From Culex pipiens pallens (Eukaryota > Arthropoda > Insecta > Diptera > Culicidae), in contig NC_068939.1 of assembly GCF_016801865.2 (NCBI RefSeq), positions 153,208,240-153,272,239 on the forward strand: DNA of 64,000 nt, read 5' to 3'. This document shows positions 9,383 to 21,782 of the stretch, in pieces; positions within the stretch are counted from its first letter, which is position 1; each line of letters opens with the position of its first letter. Both the position numbers and the translations under genes were made by a program. Below the pieces are notes generated by a model. That model was given only the letters and a program-made list of their open reading frames with translations. It ran no database searches and was not told where the DNA came from.

Positions 9383-12300
9383 AAGACCCCTATAAGATAT
9401 TGTGTCTTATATGTTTATAGGACCTAATAAAAAAGTCCAGAAATATACTTCTTTTTCATATTTTGAGGAATTATCTTCTATTCCAGCTTAATAAAAGTAA
9501 AGACAGATGCACATATATTTTCAATGTTCATGTCTTTTCACTTTGGCCCAAAGTCCTGGCGCGTAACTTGTAACAAGGACCAAAGCTGCGAACCGAATAT
9601 TAGCAGTGACGCTTTGGAATGTTAACAGTCTGGAACGCATAATCGGTTTCCTGCCATCTTGCTGAAAACGTGGTGATGTTGAAAAATTAATGAAAATTTC
9701 AATGATTTTTTTTTTCTACATAATGATTCTAACAAAATCTAACGCATCTATGAATATGACGCCATAATTAGAATTATTAAAAAAGGTATTTTTTTTATAT
9801 TTTTCAGCAAAATGAGAACTCTCGAAAAAAACCGATGCCATATTGCCATTGTTATTTGGTTGCATTATCAGCTCGTCGCCGAGGCCCTACTTTGGTAAAA
9901 CAATAAAAAATAATCATAAAAAATAAAATTAATTTTAGAAAAAAATTACTAAAAAATATCATGCAACAATCAGCAAGAGAAACAGGTTTTTTGTTTGATG
10001 TGTTTTCCAGTTGAAAGTTTACTTTGTAACATAAAATTAATGGCATCTAAAGATGCATGACTATTATACATAGCTGCAAGGATCCCCCAAAACTCTATTT
10101 AGATCTTAAACCAACTTCATGTTCTAAGCTAAACCTGAAAAATAAACTGAACTGAATTGAATATCATGCAACAAAAAATAATTCAGCATTCAAGTCAAGG
10201 GTCCCGATTGCTCCAAAAAGACTCATTCACTCGCGATCACAAATCAAATGTGACGAAACACTGCTTTGACCTTTTTCCTACCGTTTGTCACTTCCACACC
10301 AATCGCTACTGAATACTCTCTCTTTGCTCTCTCTCCCTCACTCCAATCAGGTAGTACAGCGAATGGCTCAGAGAGGCTGATTGCGCTATGTCGCTCAATG
10401 GAATAGTCTGCGATTGTTTTGATCATTTATTAAACTGCTTAAAATCAATGTTATCAAAAATATTTTGCAATTTTGTTGATAACACAACATCAAAGACACA
10501 TTTGACAGCGATTTCCACCATGCCAAATACAAATTTACGGTAAACTGTGGTAGTGCAAGCCAAGTGGCCGCGCTGGACTTTTCTTGGATTCTCTCACATA
10601 ACTTGCTGGCAAATAACATTCAAGCACTAGAACACTGAAAAAAATCGAAAATGCATAAAAATGTGTGTCTCAACTCGTTGTTAGCAATTTTGAACATTGA
10701 AGAGGGGTGACATAAACATTGAAAAATATCGGCGTCATTTTTTTCAGGAAATATATTTTGGACTGCCTCCAAAATCTTAATTTTATTTTTTTGAATATAT
10801 TTTTGGTGACGATCAAAACATTTGGCTAAAAATTTTGATGTGAAATTTAAAGCTTATAATAACTTTAACACATAATCAAATTGAATATTGCTTCACTACA
10901 ACCCTTTTTATCTCCCACATGTCCAAACCACCAAGTGTGAAATAAAGCTAGACCATTACATGCAACTGTGCAATAAGAGCACACCCCCCACCGCGCCAGG
11001 TAGCGTACAACTAATCCAAACGGCAATTTCGACACCGTTCGAAAGCCTCCGCCACCATTGCTACCATGCAGATCGGTACCAGCAGATCCGTTTTTTTTTT
11101 AAATTAAATAACACACACGCAGAGCAGGGCTTCGATGCAACACACCAGCTCTAATCCACTGCACGTGGAGCACCTGCAGTTGAATTTTAACGGGCCACGT
11201 GTACCGTTGAGTTGGGTGGCTTTAATTGTGTCGAAATGTGGTGTATTGGATATATTAAAATACTAGCTCAGTGGATACAAACCCCATTTTTTAACGTCTT
11301 AAAAATTATCTGACCATTTATAAGTTTTTTTAATTATTTAAATAATATGAAGTTTATGTTCAGTACTTCTAAATAGTCTTGTTGAAATGACTGAGTAATT
11401 TATTTATTTCGAAAAGTTCAAGTACTGTAAACCTCAAATTAATAAACATAATATTGCTAACGGTAAACCCCACCTATCCTCAAGTTCCGATCCAGACCCG
11501 CCGTTGGCCGTGTGGGGGTGGACTTCTGCCTGGCCAATCCAACTGACCAGCCACCACAATGAGGGCTCGTTTTTGGTGCTGGAATAAATTACCGCGCGCA
11601 ACATTTTCCGTGCAAATGGGTGCTAATAGATTTACGAGTTTTAAAAATGTTCACAACTACTACCGGCTGGCACTAATAGTTTTACGATTGCCGGTGCCGC
11701 CCCCGAAATCTCCCAGCCGGGCCGGGTTTTCCGGTTTGCTGGCCATCGACAAGGACCACTCATCGTAGGCCGGAGCGGTTTGCTGGAGGGTTAGGCTTAG
11801 GGTGCAGGTGGTGTCTGTTAACTAACAAGAAACTATTTTTTTATGGGATTGAAAAAGTATTAAATTTGATTATTTGGCATAAAATTTGATAATCATAAGT
11901 CCAAACTCACTCAAAATACGCCGACTTCCCCTTTACCCAAAGTACGGTAAGGCAATGAATTTTTGTGACTTCATCACGTTAACCGCTAATTGGTTTTGAG
12001 GGGGGAAGTCGGTTTATTGCATGTGTGCTTGCATGGATGATACCAACAAAATTACAAATTTGGGCCGGCAATTCCGAGGTCAAATTATCGGGCCCGACAC
12101 CGACACCGTGTTGTAGTTATGCTCATCTGAAGTGGGCACTAAATTTGATGCATGCGACCCACGTGCTCTCTATAGACGCATCAGTTTTGATTTGATGATC
12201 CAATGAGAGGATCCCCAGGAAATGAAGATGAATGTTTAACAAATTTTGAAGGGGTTTTTCCGTTTCAAAAAGTCTATTGGGCAATAGCATAAAAACACCC

Positions 12301-15300
12301 CACAAAGTTTTATGTAGATTAATACATGTATTTAAAACATTTAAAATATGCCAATAACCAATCAAAAACATCTAAATTTCTCGGTTATCTAAAAAATTGA
12401 TTGGTTCAACATTAATTTGTATGCAAACTGGAAAAATACTAACTAAAAACAAACGGAATGGTATGGAATCATACTGAGCTAGGTACAGAAGTGTTCATAG
12501 AATCTCAAGAAGATGACGTCAATAAAATTTGAAATGTTTCAAAAAATAGTTGACTTTGATTTTGAATACTCTCAAAGAGTCAAAGGTGTTTTTCTGATTG
12601 AAAACGAATCCGAGTCGTCAAACGGATTTCATTATCGGATTATTTGAGCAATTGTATGCTAAGAACAACTTAAATCAGTTTATAGAATACAAGTTTCAAG
12701 TGTTATCGGAGCAGAAATCAAAAATATTTTCAAATTAATAATTTTCAGTAAAACATTTTTTTTAGCTAAGCGGTCTACGCACTTGGTACGGAACAGGTCA
12801 AGGAAAATTTGAAATGGGCAGCAGCGGGGAGCAAAAGCAACCCAGAAAGCCCCAAGAAAACGTCCCATTCTTTTGTTCTGCTGTTTGTAAAGTCATGTCT
12901 CTACCCCTTTTCTTGGAAGGTGCATATTGGCCCTTAATTTGGAAAATTTGGAAAATCGTGCTACAAAATTGGTTTTGGTGGTAACAAAACAGGATATTTT
13001 TTAATAAAAATTGTAACCCTTACCAATGGTCAATTTGACTTGAAACTTTTTGTTTATCTAACCTCAAATTTATATTAATTTTATAAAAAAAAGTTTGTGA
13101 ACTTAGTTAAACAAACATTGAATTTTCAAATGAAATATTAAACGAACCCTTACCAATGGTCAATTTGACATAAATAATTGAATTTGCTCACTTTAAGGCT
13201 GAAATTTGTTCGAAACACAGTGACTATTAAAGTTATTTGAATCATGAGAAAAGTCTGACCAGTTGGATAATATTTTAAAAATAAGTTGAAATCCTATCAA
13301 TGTCACCCCGATTTACGGTACATTTATTTACAGAATTTTCTTCTGCTGAATTTACTGAACGTTAAGATTTAAAAAAATAGTTTCAGAATACTATCCTGAA
13401 CCAACAAATTACACATGCAGCACATTCTAGAGTAGGTACCAATATTGTAGTTAAATTGAATAGCTGTTTTGGTATTTTTATTCTAAGAAGTGCAGTTTTT
13501 GATTATTTTTTGATAATTTAATCAGGCATAGAACAGCAAAGGATTTCAAAATATTTCTAATTGAAAATTTGTTCTCCAAATCACATCAATTAAACATGAA
13601 TTTAATTTAAAAAAATAAAATGGCTTGTAAAGCCGACACATTTGAAGCTTTATTAAATGTAATTGACGTCTTACTAAACTTTATCACCCTTATTTGGTGA
13701 CATTTCAAAAAGATTTTAAAATAATAATAATTAATTTTGCTGAATCTGCATTCCGGACAATATTATATTAAAAATCATACCAATTTCGAAGTAAATTTTA
13801 TATTAAATCTGCTACCAGAAAAAAAACATGCAATTAACTTTAGAAATTCTTGGAAATTAATGTCTTTTGTAGTGATACCGAATTGCTTATTTTATTTATT
13901 TAATATTTCAAATTTCGCGGTACTGACCAATAGCACGGTTCAGATTATATTTCACGGCTTTCAAAACTTCAACGAAATCACGTAAAACTTACTAGCCATT
14001 GTAATAATCTATGAATCTTTTGGTGGTTATTTTTGTTTCTAAATCTGCATTAATATTTTTTTATTAAATATTTTCCTTTTATTATTTTTTTTTATTGTTG
14101 GCTGTTTCTTTTAAGTTATGTGCCAACCCGTTTTTAGCAACACATATTTTCAATAGTTTTGCTTGCCAAAAATCTATGTCAAATTTTAGATCTAAGGATT
14201 GGTTTTAAAACTTAATTAAATACAAAAGATAAGCTGATGTTTATACTACCTTCATTCCACGAAACCTCAATTTCTATGAACCCATCCAAGCTTTTATTGT
14301 CGTTTGCATTGCAAAAGCACCAAACCGTACTGCTTATCATCAATTCTCGATGGTTCTTTGATGTGATACAATGTTAAGCGGTATTACTGGTGCTCCACAG
14401 GGAGTTTGCGGTTGCCTGGCATAATTTCATGCATCTCTACAGCTCAGGCTCCCAGCTGCTGCTGCTTCTGCTGCTAGAAAGGTCATTTCAGAACGGAGCC
14501 GAACCATAACCCCAAAAACCGAATACGGAGCTATTAAAATGTTGATTGCATTTGTAGAACCCGGTCCCGAAAAAGCAAACCCCTCAAATTGGACGAGTGA
14601 ACGCCTTTTGCGGCGTGTTCGAAGACCCGATGATGGTACGATGGCCGGGGCAAGCATTCCGACATTGCTGCTGACCAGAGTGCGTGTGAAGATCGACCCT
14701 GAGTTTGGCCCGGAGGCTAGAACTCGGCATTTCTAGCCATTTTGGTTATTCAAGAAGAAGGTTAAACTGAGCATTGGAAACTTAAGACTGAAGACTGAAA
14801 ACCGAAACAACCATTTCACCCCATTTGCCCTGCATGTGCTTGTGGGTCAAACTTTCTTGCTTCTCCAGCACTCATACGAGCATACAACGCTCTAGCAGCA
14901 ATGGCAGTTTTGTACTATCAGCAAATTTCGATGGTGTGTTTGTGGCCTGTTCGGAAAGGCAAAAGCTCAAGTCTCGGGGGGAGATAACGTTCGCATTTGT
15001 TAGCTCTGTGGAAGTTTATAATGTGCATGTGCCCTTAGACTCTGGGCTTTGTGGTCGGGGCTGGTAACCATCAACGACTACGTTTGAAAATTTGCAGTTT
15101 ATTTCACGATGCTTTACTATCCCTGGTACTTGGTATTGACTTTCCTGCTTGGTGCTACTCAATGGTTCGTTCAAATTTTAAATTAGTTGCAATGTTGACC
15201 TTGTGGAGCTGCAAATCTTAATCGTTGGCTCGATTTCATCGAATTTGCTGAGCAAATCATATGATGGTAGTCTAATGTACTCAAGATCTCTTCAAATTGG

Positions 15301-16145
15301 ATTGCATTCTCTGTACTTAAATCAGCTAATCCAACCAAAAGGTTCCCATTAGCTAACGAACTTCAGCAAACAAAACTTCAAACAGTTCAAACAGGCGCCC
15401 AAAGACCCGGACCGGAAGTGCCCACGGACCCTTCGCAAACTACCGTTTCATTAAAGTCTACAGTAGGAATACTGTTCAGAGTTCTGCCTATACTTGCGAA
15501 TGGAAGACGGATGACCGCAAACGGATGCTTACTTCCCTCCCACAGGCAATCCGGTTCAACAGAGAGGAAGAGCTGGAATGTCGTTCACTGTCGGACCAAT
15601 TTCTGGGTCTGTTTTATGGCCTTTCACCGGTGATGGCGACTTACGACGAGGCGTTGCTGACATTGTCCTTTGGTTTTATTTAGGGGAGAGTGGTCAAATA
15701 AAATTAAAAATAAATTGCTGTTTCTAGAACGGTCCCGAAAGCCTCTTTTTTATGATAGTTTCATTTTATATAATGTCTTATAGTGAAAACAAATATAAGT
15801 AAGTGTTCTGAAACACTTATTTGAATTCCTAAAATAATCTGTTTTACTAGAAGGTTTGTTAAACAGTGAACTTCATCAAAAAATCATTAAAGTACTTTTT
15901 GATTGCAAAGTTGTTTTGATCAAATAAAAAATGTTTTCTACGATTTCTATTTTTTCTAAAAAACATTTTTTTTTCAAAAGTTTATAAAGTTCATAGTTTT
16001 CTATGGCTCAAAAGTAGCGTTTTTTGTCTCCTAAAACATGGCAAAAAATCAATAATTAATACACAGGGAATTTGGAAAATTGGTTTTAAGTGAAAAAAAA
16101 GTAAATTTAAAACCGCAAAAACACCGTGGGAAATTTTCAATTTTC
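9383..16145. other. Long intergenic stretch without a recognisable gene
   Basis: Mostly AT-rich DNA with many long A and T runs. GC-richer, apparently unique islands lie at about 10200-10400 (with CTCTCTCTTTGCTCTCTCTCCCTC near 10312-10338), 10890-11220, 11470-11820 and 14270-15660. A fragment ending GTCACCCCGATTTACGGTA near 13303-13321 matches the terminus type of the MITE at 22760-22974. TAGGGGAGAGTGG near 15681 looks like another transposon terminus. Short frames are present, none longer than 90 codons with family resemblance. Confidence 0.45.
13015..13169. repeat. Pair of identical 25-bp direct repeats 130 bp apart
   Basis: The 25-base word beginning AACCCTTACCAATGG and ending CAATTTGAC occurs at 13015-13039 and again without mismatch at 13145-13169. 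The intervening DNA is AT-rich and not duplicated. Confidence 0.9.
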
Positions 16146-16735
16146 ACACGAAATCGGGAAAAGTTGCCCCAACCCCTCTTCGATTTGTGTGAAACTTTGT
16201 CCTTAGGGGTAACTTTTGTCCCTGATCACGAATCCGAGGTCCATTTTTTGATATCTCGTGACGGAGGGGCGGTACGACCCCTTCCATTTTTGAACATGCG
16301 AAAAAATAGGTGTTTTTCAATTATTTGGTGTCAAAGGGACTTTTATGTAAAATTAGACGCCCGATTTGATGGCGTACTCAGAATTCCGAAAAAACGTATT
16401 TTTCATCGAAAAAACACTTCAAAAGTTTTAAAAACTCTGTAATTTTCCGTTACTCGACTGAAATTTTTTTGGAACATGTCATTTTATGGGAAATTTAATG
16501 TTATTTTCGAAGAAGGGTCATTTTTTCATTTAGAACACAATTTTTTCATTTTAAAACTTCGTGTTTTTTCTAACTTTGCAGGGTTATTTTTTAGAGTGTA
16601 ACAATGTTCTACAGAAATGTAGAGCAGACAATTACAAAAAGTTTGTTATATATCATAAGGGGTTTGCTTATAAACATCACGAGTTATCGCGATTTTACGA
16701 AATTTTTTTTTGAAAAAGTTACTTTTTGCGTTTCT
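16146..16735 (+). repeat. Solo arm of the foldback family found at 27875-29785
   Basis: Starting at CACACGAAATCGGGAAAAG and running to AAAGTTACTTTTTGCGTTTC, this matches one arm of the large palindrome near 28-29.8 kb, including GATGGCGTACTCA, AACATGTCATTTTA and AGAGTGTAACAATGTTCTAC. The complementary arm is absent, so it is a half element. Shorter pieces occur near 42010-42170, 47535-47590 and 50106-50212. Confidence 0.8.
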
Positions 16736-16744
16736 CTCTGTTTC

Positions 16745-17010
16745 GTCATCCGTGTCTGACCAACACCGGACCAATCCGGAACCGGTTCCAGGGTACCACT
16801 TAAACGGTTCAAATAATTGTCACGCTAGAAACCCGTCATGTTGCATATCAAACTTCATGAAATTGAAAGTTATGACCATCTGAGATCATGCCGATGTCCC
16901 CTGACCCAACTAGGTCACTCCGGAACCGGTTACCGGTGGCCACTTGGGGACACTATCGGAATATGTAATGAACCCTATCATCTGACGTATCAAACTTCAT
17001 TCTTTAAATT
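16745..17010. repeat. Diverged tandem dimer with CCGGAACCGGTT motif
   Basis: Two units about 160 bp long each contain TCCGGAACCGGTT, a following GG.CCACTT-like segment, and ATCAAACTTCAT further on. They are clearly related but diverged. It directly adjoins the solo foldback arm. No coding frame. Confidence 0.6.
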
Positions 17011-17513
17011 TCTTTTGAAACCAACCTTTCAAATAAAATAGCAGTAAATTTTTTTATTACAGCAAATAAAAATATTACTAAATTAAGCAAGTTTCTTTAA
17101 CAACCCAAAAATCTGAACACAAGCTTTTCAATTGAAAACTAATAAAATTGATTTCAATTGTCTTTATGAATAAAATATTTATTAAATTGTTATTTAAAAA
17201 AAAAATTGAGAATTGAATAAATTGAACTCATAAATTTCATGAGATAAATTTCATAAGATTATTTTCATTCCTATTCGAGTTTGATAAATTATTTTGAGAA
17301 AAATCGTTACATTTTCACACAAATATTAAATTTCACGGGATTTCACAGAAAAAAACAAATTTCGCGAATTTCACGCTGTCTGCGAAATCGTGAAATTTCA
17401 CTAACCCTAATTATAGGAAAGGTCCCCACAAAATTTGAGCCAAATAGAAAATACAAAGAAAATGAAAATCATTGTTATCCGAGCATTCGTTGGAGAAGGT
17501 TGTCTGATTCAAC

Positions 17514-18878
17514 ATGACTCGTCGCGTCCCGGCGCAAAACGCCGGCAATATTGCCCTACCTGCGGCTCAAGCAGGCAAAAAAGTGGGAATTTCCAAAAGT
17601 AAGGTTGAGGCCTCAACTGATGGCCAAAAACCGGGGATTTCCAAGAGGAAGGTGCTTTTGGAAGTGACATCGAACAGCAAAAAGACGAAAAAGAGCGACG
17701 GTACTGTACCGATGGATGAGGAGGAGGAGAACTCTTCATCGCACGAGGAGCAGCTATTGAAGAACAACAAGTTCGCTGGACTGCCTGACGAGGACCAGGT
17801 AGCGGAAGCAAAGGAGAATGAAGTGAAACAGCGAAAGGAGAAACTGCCTCCTTTTTATGTACAGCAATCAGCAGCAACGATCGACTTTCGAGCGGGGCTG
17901 GTTGAACTCATCAAGTCTGGGAAAGTCCAAGGCAACATTCGTCTGTGTCAGGACGGATTTAAGGTGCTGGTGCAATCCAGGCAGCACTATCAACTGGTCA
18001 AGGATTACTTGACCGAAAACGAGGCGGAGTACTTTACCCATGATGTCGTCATGGATAAGCCGTTCAAAATCGTCGTCAGAGGTCTGTACGACATGCCAGT
18101 GGAGGAATTAGCTGCCGAGCTAAAAGTTTTGAAACTGGATGTGTTGGCCGTGTACAAAATGAGCCGACGCAACAAAGACATCAAGTACCGTGACCAGCTC
18201 TACCTGCTGCATTTGGCTAAGGGATCGACGACGCTTCCTGAGCTGAAGGCAATCCGAGCGGTTTTCAACATTATCGTGTCGTGGGAGCGATACCGACCAG
18301 TGCACCGTGACTTCAACTGCCTGGGTTTCGGGCACGGAGGTAAGAACTGCCACCTAAAGCGTCGTTGCGCCAAATGTGGTACCGATGCGCACATCACATC
18401 CCAGTGCATCCAAGATTCGCTGGTGAAGTGCCTCAACTGCAACGGTGAGCACTCGTCAACCGACCGAAAGTGCCCCAAGAGAGCTGAGTTCGTGAAAATT
18501 CGGCAGCAAGCATCGACGAAGAATCAGCCTCAGCGTCGTAGAACTCCTCCAGCCATGGTGGAGCAAAACTTTCCACCTCTTCAACCGCGACGCCAGGTCC
18601 CGAACTTGGCACCGTTGCCGTTGGATCCCAGGAAGAGAGCTGAGATGAATCAACCGCGGCCGGGTTCCAGCCAGGAGCCGAGACCGTCACCACCGGGCTT
18701 CAGCCAGGAGCCAAGACCAACCCAAGAACCAGCAGTTGAGGAAAATGGTAATGATCTTTACACCTCAACCGAACTCCTCAATATTTTCAAACAGATGTCC
18801 GCTGCACTGCGTGGATGCAAAACCAAGACCCAGCAGATTGAAGTGCTGACCTCGTTCGTCATCCAGTATGGATCGTAG
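17514..18878 (+). CDS. Jockey ORF1: Gag-like nucleic-acid-binding protein
   Basis: A 454-residue protein that would coat the element RNA. Residues 1-110 are lysine/glutamate-rich and low complexity. About 115-260 is the RRM-like region preceding zinc knuckles that is typical of Jockey ORF1. Three knuckles follow. The first is D266-x2-C269-x4-H274-x4-C279 and lacks its expected first cysteine. The second is C285-x2-C288-x4-H293-x4-C298, and the third is C306-x2-C309-x3-H313-x6-C320. The tail (330-454) is rich in proline, glutamine and arginine, with a near-repeated GSSQEPRPSPPGFSQEPRP segment. The frame is open from an ATG 44 bases inside the element, and its last 11 bases overlap ORF2. The lost cysteine may be a mutation in this copy or a family trait. 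Confidence 0.9.
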   Translation: MTRRVPAQNAGNIALPAAQAGKKVGISKSKVEASTDGQKPGISKRKVLLEVTSNSKKTKKSDGTVPMDEEEENSSSHEEQLLKNNKFAGLPDEDQVAEAKENEVKQRKEKLPPFYVQQSAATIDFRAGLVELIKSGKVQGNIRLCQDGFKVLVQSRQHYQLVKDYLTENEAEYFTHDVVMDKPFKIVVRGLYDMPVEELAAELKVLKLDVLAVYKMSRRNKDIKYRDQLYLLHLAKGSTTLPELKAIRAVFNIIVSWERYRPVHRDFNCLGFGHGGKNCHLKRRCAKCGTDAHITSQCIQDSLVKCLNCNGEHSSTDRKCPKRAEFVKIRQQASTKNQPQRRRTPPAMVEQNFPPLQPRRQVPNLAPLPLDPRKRAEMNQPRPGSSQEPRPSPPGFSQEPRPTQEPAVEENGNDLYTSTELLNIFKQMSAALRGCKTKTQQIEVLTSFVIQYGS

Positions 18879-21523
18879 GTCCCTCAAGATGCTGAATTGG
18901 AACGCTTGCTCCATTAGGAGGAAGAACTTAGAGCTGGTGGATTTTCTTCGCGAGAAGGAGATCGACGTAGCTGCCATCACGGAAACTCATCTGAAGCCCG
19001 GTGAAAAAGTTTATCTGCAAAACTACAAGATCGCGACGCAGCTCGACAGGACCACCTCTGGAGGAGGAGGTGTGCTTGTCGCTGTTCATCGTGATCTCAA
19101 GCCACGCCGGCTGCCACACTTCAAGCTGGACATCATCGAGGCCGTTGGGGTGGAAATTCCCACTTCGGTTGGCCCAGTACTCTTCATTGCTGCATACTGC
19201 CCACGTCAGGTGAATTCCAGAGATGGTTCAGCAGCAAAACTGAAGAGCGATATCCAGAAGCTGACACGGCGGAGCGCAAAGTACATCATCGCTGGTGACC
19301 TCAACGCGAAGCATGAAGTTTGGGGCAACAGCAGGAGGAATCGGAACGGAGTGATTCTGCACAACGATCTGCAAAACGGATACTACAACGTTGTGAGTCC
19401 AGATCATCCAACGAGGGTGGCTCGGTCTGGGAATCACTCAATCATCGACTTCTTCATTACCAATATGGCTGAGAACGTGGCTCATCCTGAGGTGTTTGAA
19501 GAGCTGAGTTCTGATCACTATCCGGTGGTTGTGGAGGTTGGAGCTTCCGTTACTCCGCAGCGGCAACCAACCCGGAAAGATTACCACAACGTTGACTGGC
19601 AGCAGTTTCAGCAAGTGGTCGACAGCAACATCGACTATGATCAACACCCGGAAACTTCTGCCGATATTGATTGTTCGCTGGAGGTGATCCAGCAGGCTAT
19701 CAACCAAGCAGAGGCTGCCAACGTTCGGGAGGTTCCTGTTAATTTTAAGGTAACTGATATTGACGTAGATACTAAACACTTGATAAGACTTAGGAATGTT
19801 TATAGGAGACAATATCAACGGACTGGGGACTATGACAAAAAGATTTCAGTGAACAATTTGAACAAAATCATACAAGACCGACTTGACAATATCAGAAATC
19901 AAGAATTTTCAAAACATGTAAGCCAGCTTGGGAATTATTCAAAACCATTTTGGAAACTTTCTAAAGTTCTTAAAAACAAACCAAAGCCTATTCCTCCTCT
20001 TATTGTTGAGGATTCTCCCTTGATTACATCCGAGGAAAAGGCAAATGCACTTGGGCTTCATTTTGTTAGTTCTCATAATCTTGGCGCTTCCATGACCAGC
20101 CGTAAAGAAACATCAGTTGCCAATAGTATTTCAACAATTAATAACTCTACCTTTGAATTTCCTGCAGATTCCCATGTTTCTGGTGAGGAAGTCAAAGTTG
20201 CAGTAAAACAAATGAAAAATATGAAAGCTCCTGGCTTTGATAACATTTTTAATCTAGTGTTGAAAAAACAGAGTGATCAGTTCTTTCAACATCTAGCCAA
20301 TATTTTCAATAAATGTTTGCAACTTGGTTACTTCCCCACCAATTGGAAACTGGGCAAAGTCATACCAATTTTGAAGCCTCAAAAAGATCCAACATCGCCA
20401 ACAAGTTATCGTCCCATTAGTCTTTTGAGTAGTCTGTCCAAACTCTTTGAGAAGGTCATCTATTCAAGGCTTTTGGATTTTACCAACGATAATAATATAA
20501 TTTTGAATGAGCAGTTTGGCTTCCGTAAGGGACATAATACTGCTCATCAGCTTACGAGAGTAACCAAAATCATCAAGCAGAACAAGCTTGAGTCTAAATC
20601 AACTGCTATGGCTTTGTTGGATGTTGAGAAGGCTTTTGACAATGTTTGGCATGATGGTTTGATACATAAACTGTATTTGTACGGTTTTCCAATGTATCTT
20701 ATCAAAATTATCCAGCACTATCTTTCGGAGAGATCGTTCAGGGTTTTTCTGAATGGGATTGCTTCTGGATTATTCAACATTGATGCTGGGGTTCCCCAAG
20801 GAAGTATTCTTGGCCCACTTCTGTACAATATTTTTACATCTGATTTGCCTACTATTCCTGGTAATGGTGTGTTGTCACTTTTTGCTGATGACACTGCCGT
20901 TATTTATAAGGGTAAAATAACCAGATATTTAGTTGGCCGTCTTCAGAAGGGTCTTGACGTTCTTTCCGAATACTTTGGCGACTGGAAAATTCGTATAAAT
21001 GCAGCAAAAACTCAAACCATCATTTTTCCTCTTTCCAAATCGGCCAGATTTGTCCCAAAGGATGATGTTTTGATTAAAAATGAATGATGTTTCGATACCC
21101 TGGTCAAAGGAAGTTGTCTACTTAGGTCTCATACTTGACTCGAAACTTTTGTTTCGGCAGCATGTAGACAAAATATTGAACAAGTGCAGCATTCTCATCA
21201 GGTGCTTGTACCCTTTAATTAACAGAAAATCAAAGCTTTCTTTGAAAAATAAGCTAGCAGTTTACAAACAAATAATTTACCCCGTTATTGAGTATGCAGT
21301 ACCTGTTTGGGAGTGTTGCGCTAGAACTCATAAATTGAAGCTCCAGCGTGTCCAAAACAAGGTACTCAAAATGGTTTTGAATGTTCCTGGCTGGACAAGA
21401 TCAAGTGAGGTTCATGAATTAGCAGAAGTAAAAATGTTGGATCAGAAGATTCAAGAAAAATGTTTGAAATTCAGGGAAAAATGTGCTATTTCTGAATACC
21501 CCTTGATTCAAGGATTGGTTTAG
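18868..21523 (+). pseudogene. Jockey ORF2: endonuclease-reverse transcriptase, frameshifted
   Basis: The first frame (18868-21087, 739 residues) starts at an ATG inside the end of ORF1. The APE-type endonuclease has N12, E39 (ITETHL), D144 and N146 (AGDLNAKH) and D216-H217 (SSDHYP), so its catalytic set looks complete. The reverse transcriptase follows, with TSYRPISLLSSLSKLFEKV, EQFGFRKGHNTAHQL, GVPQGSILGPLLYN and the catalytic FADD (672-675). Just after VPKDDVLIKNE the frame stops. The remaining ~147 residues (VVYLGLILDSKLLF onward, a typical Jockey C-terminal region) continue one frame over from about 21080 to 21523. A one-base insertion or two-base deletion in the A-rich ATTAAAAATGAATG stretch explains this. 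No RNase H domain is seen. The endonuclease and catalytic RT residues are intact but the thumb/C-terminal part is not translated in frame. Confidence 0.93.
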
Positions 21524-21782
21524 TTTATTGTAAGTTTAAGTTAGTTTTAGGTTAGGTTATGTTTTCTTAACATTTTTTTTTCCTCATTGTACCTAGTGTT
21601 ACAAAAATGATAAATCATATACTTTTAAAGTTATGAAAATGAACAGTGTTTAAATCACGAAAAGCAAATTAAAGCTGAAGAGCCACAGCTGACCACTTAT
21701 TATGTAAACCAAATGTAATTATTATAAGAAAGATTCAATAAAGTATATTTAATTCAAAAAAAAATTCAAAGAAAATGAAAAT

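Larger units (their letters stand above)
17470..21766 (+). mobile_element. Full-length Jockey-clade non-LTR retrotransposon with target duplication
   Basis: A 4.3 kb element has two overlapping ORFs, a 44-base leader beginning CATTGTTATCCGAGCATTCG, a polyadenylation signal (AATAAAG near 21738) and a short A-rich tail. It is bounded by a perfect 16-bp direct repeat, CAAAGAAAATGAAAAT, at 17454-17469 and 21767-21782. An intact 5' end plus TSD means the insertion was full length and fairly recent. ORF2 carries a frameshift near 21080, so this copy is probably not autonomous. Confidence 0.93.

Noticed and set aside
17509..18980. Several minus-strand frames of 60-120 codons under the Jockey ORF1
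   Set aside because: They are antisense shadows of ORF1, which has clear zinc knuckles and family resemblance.
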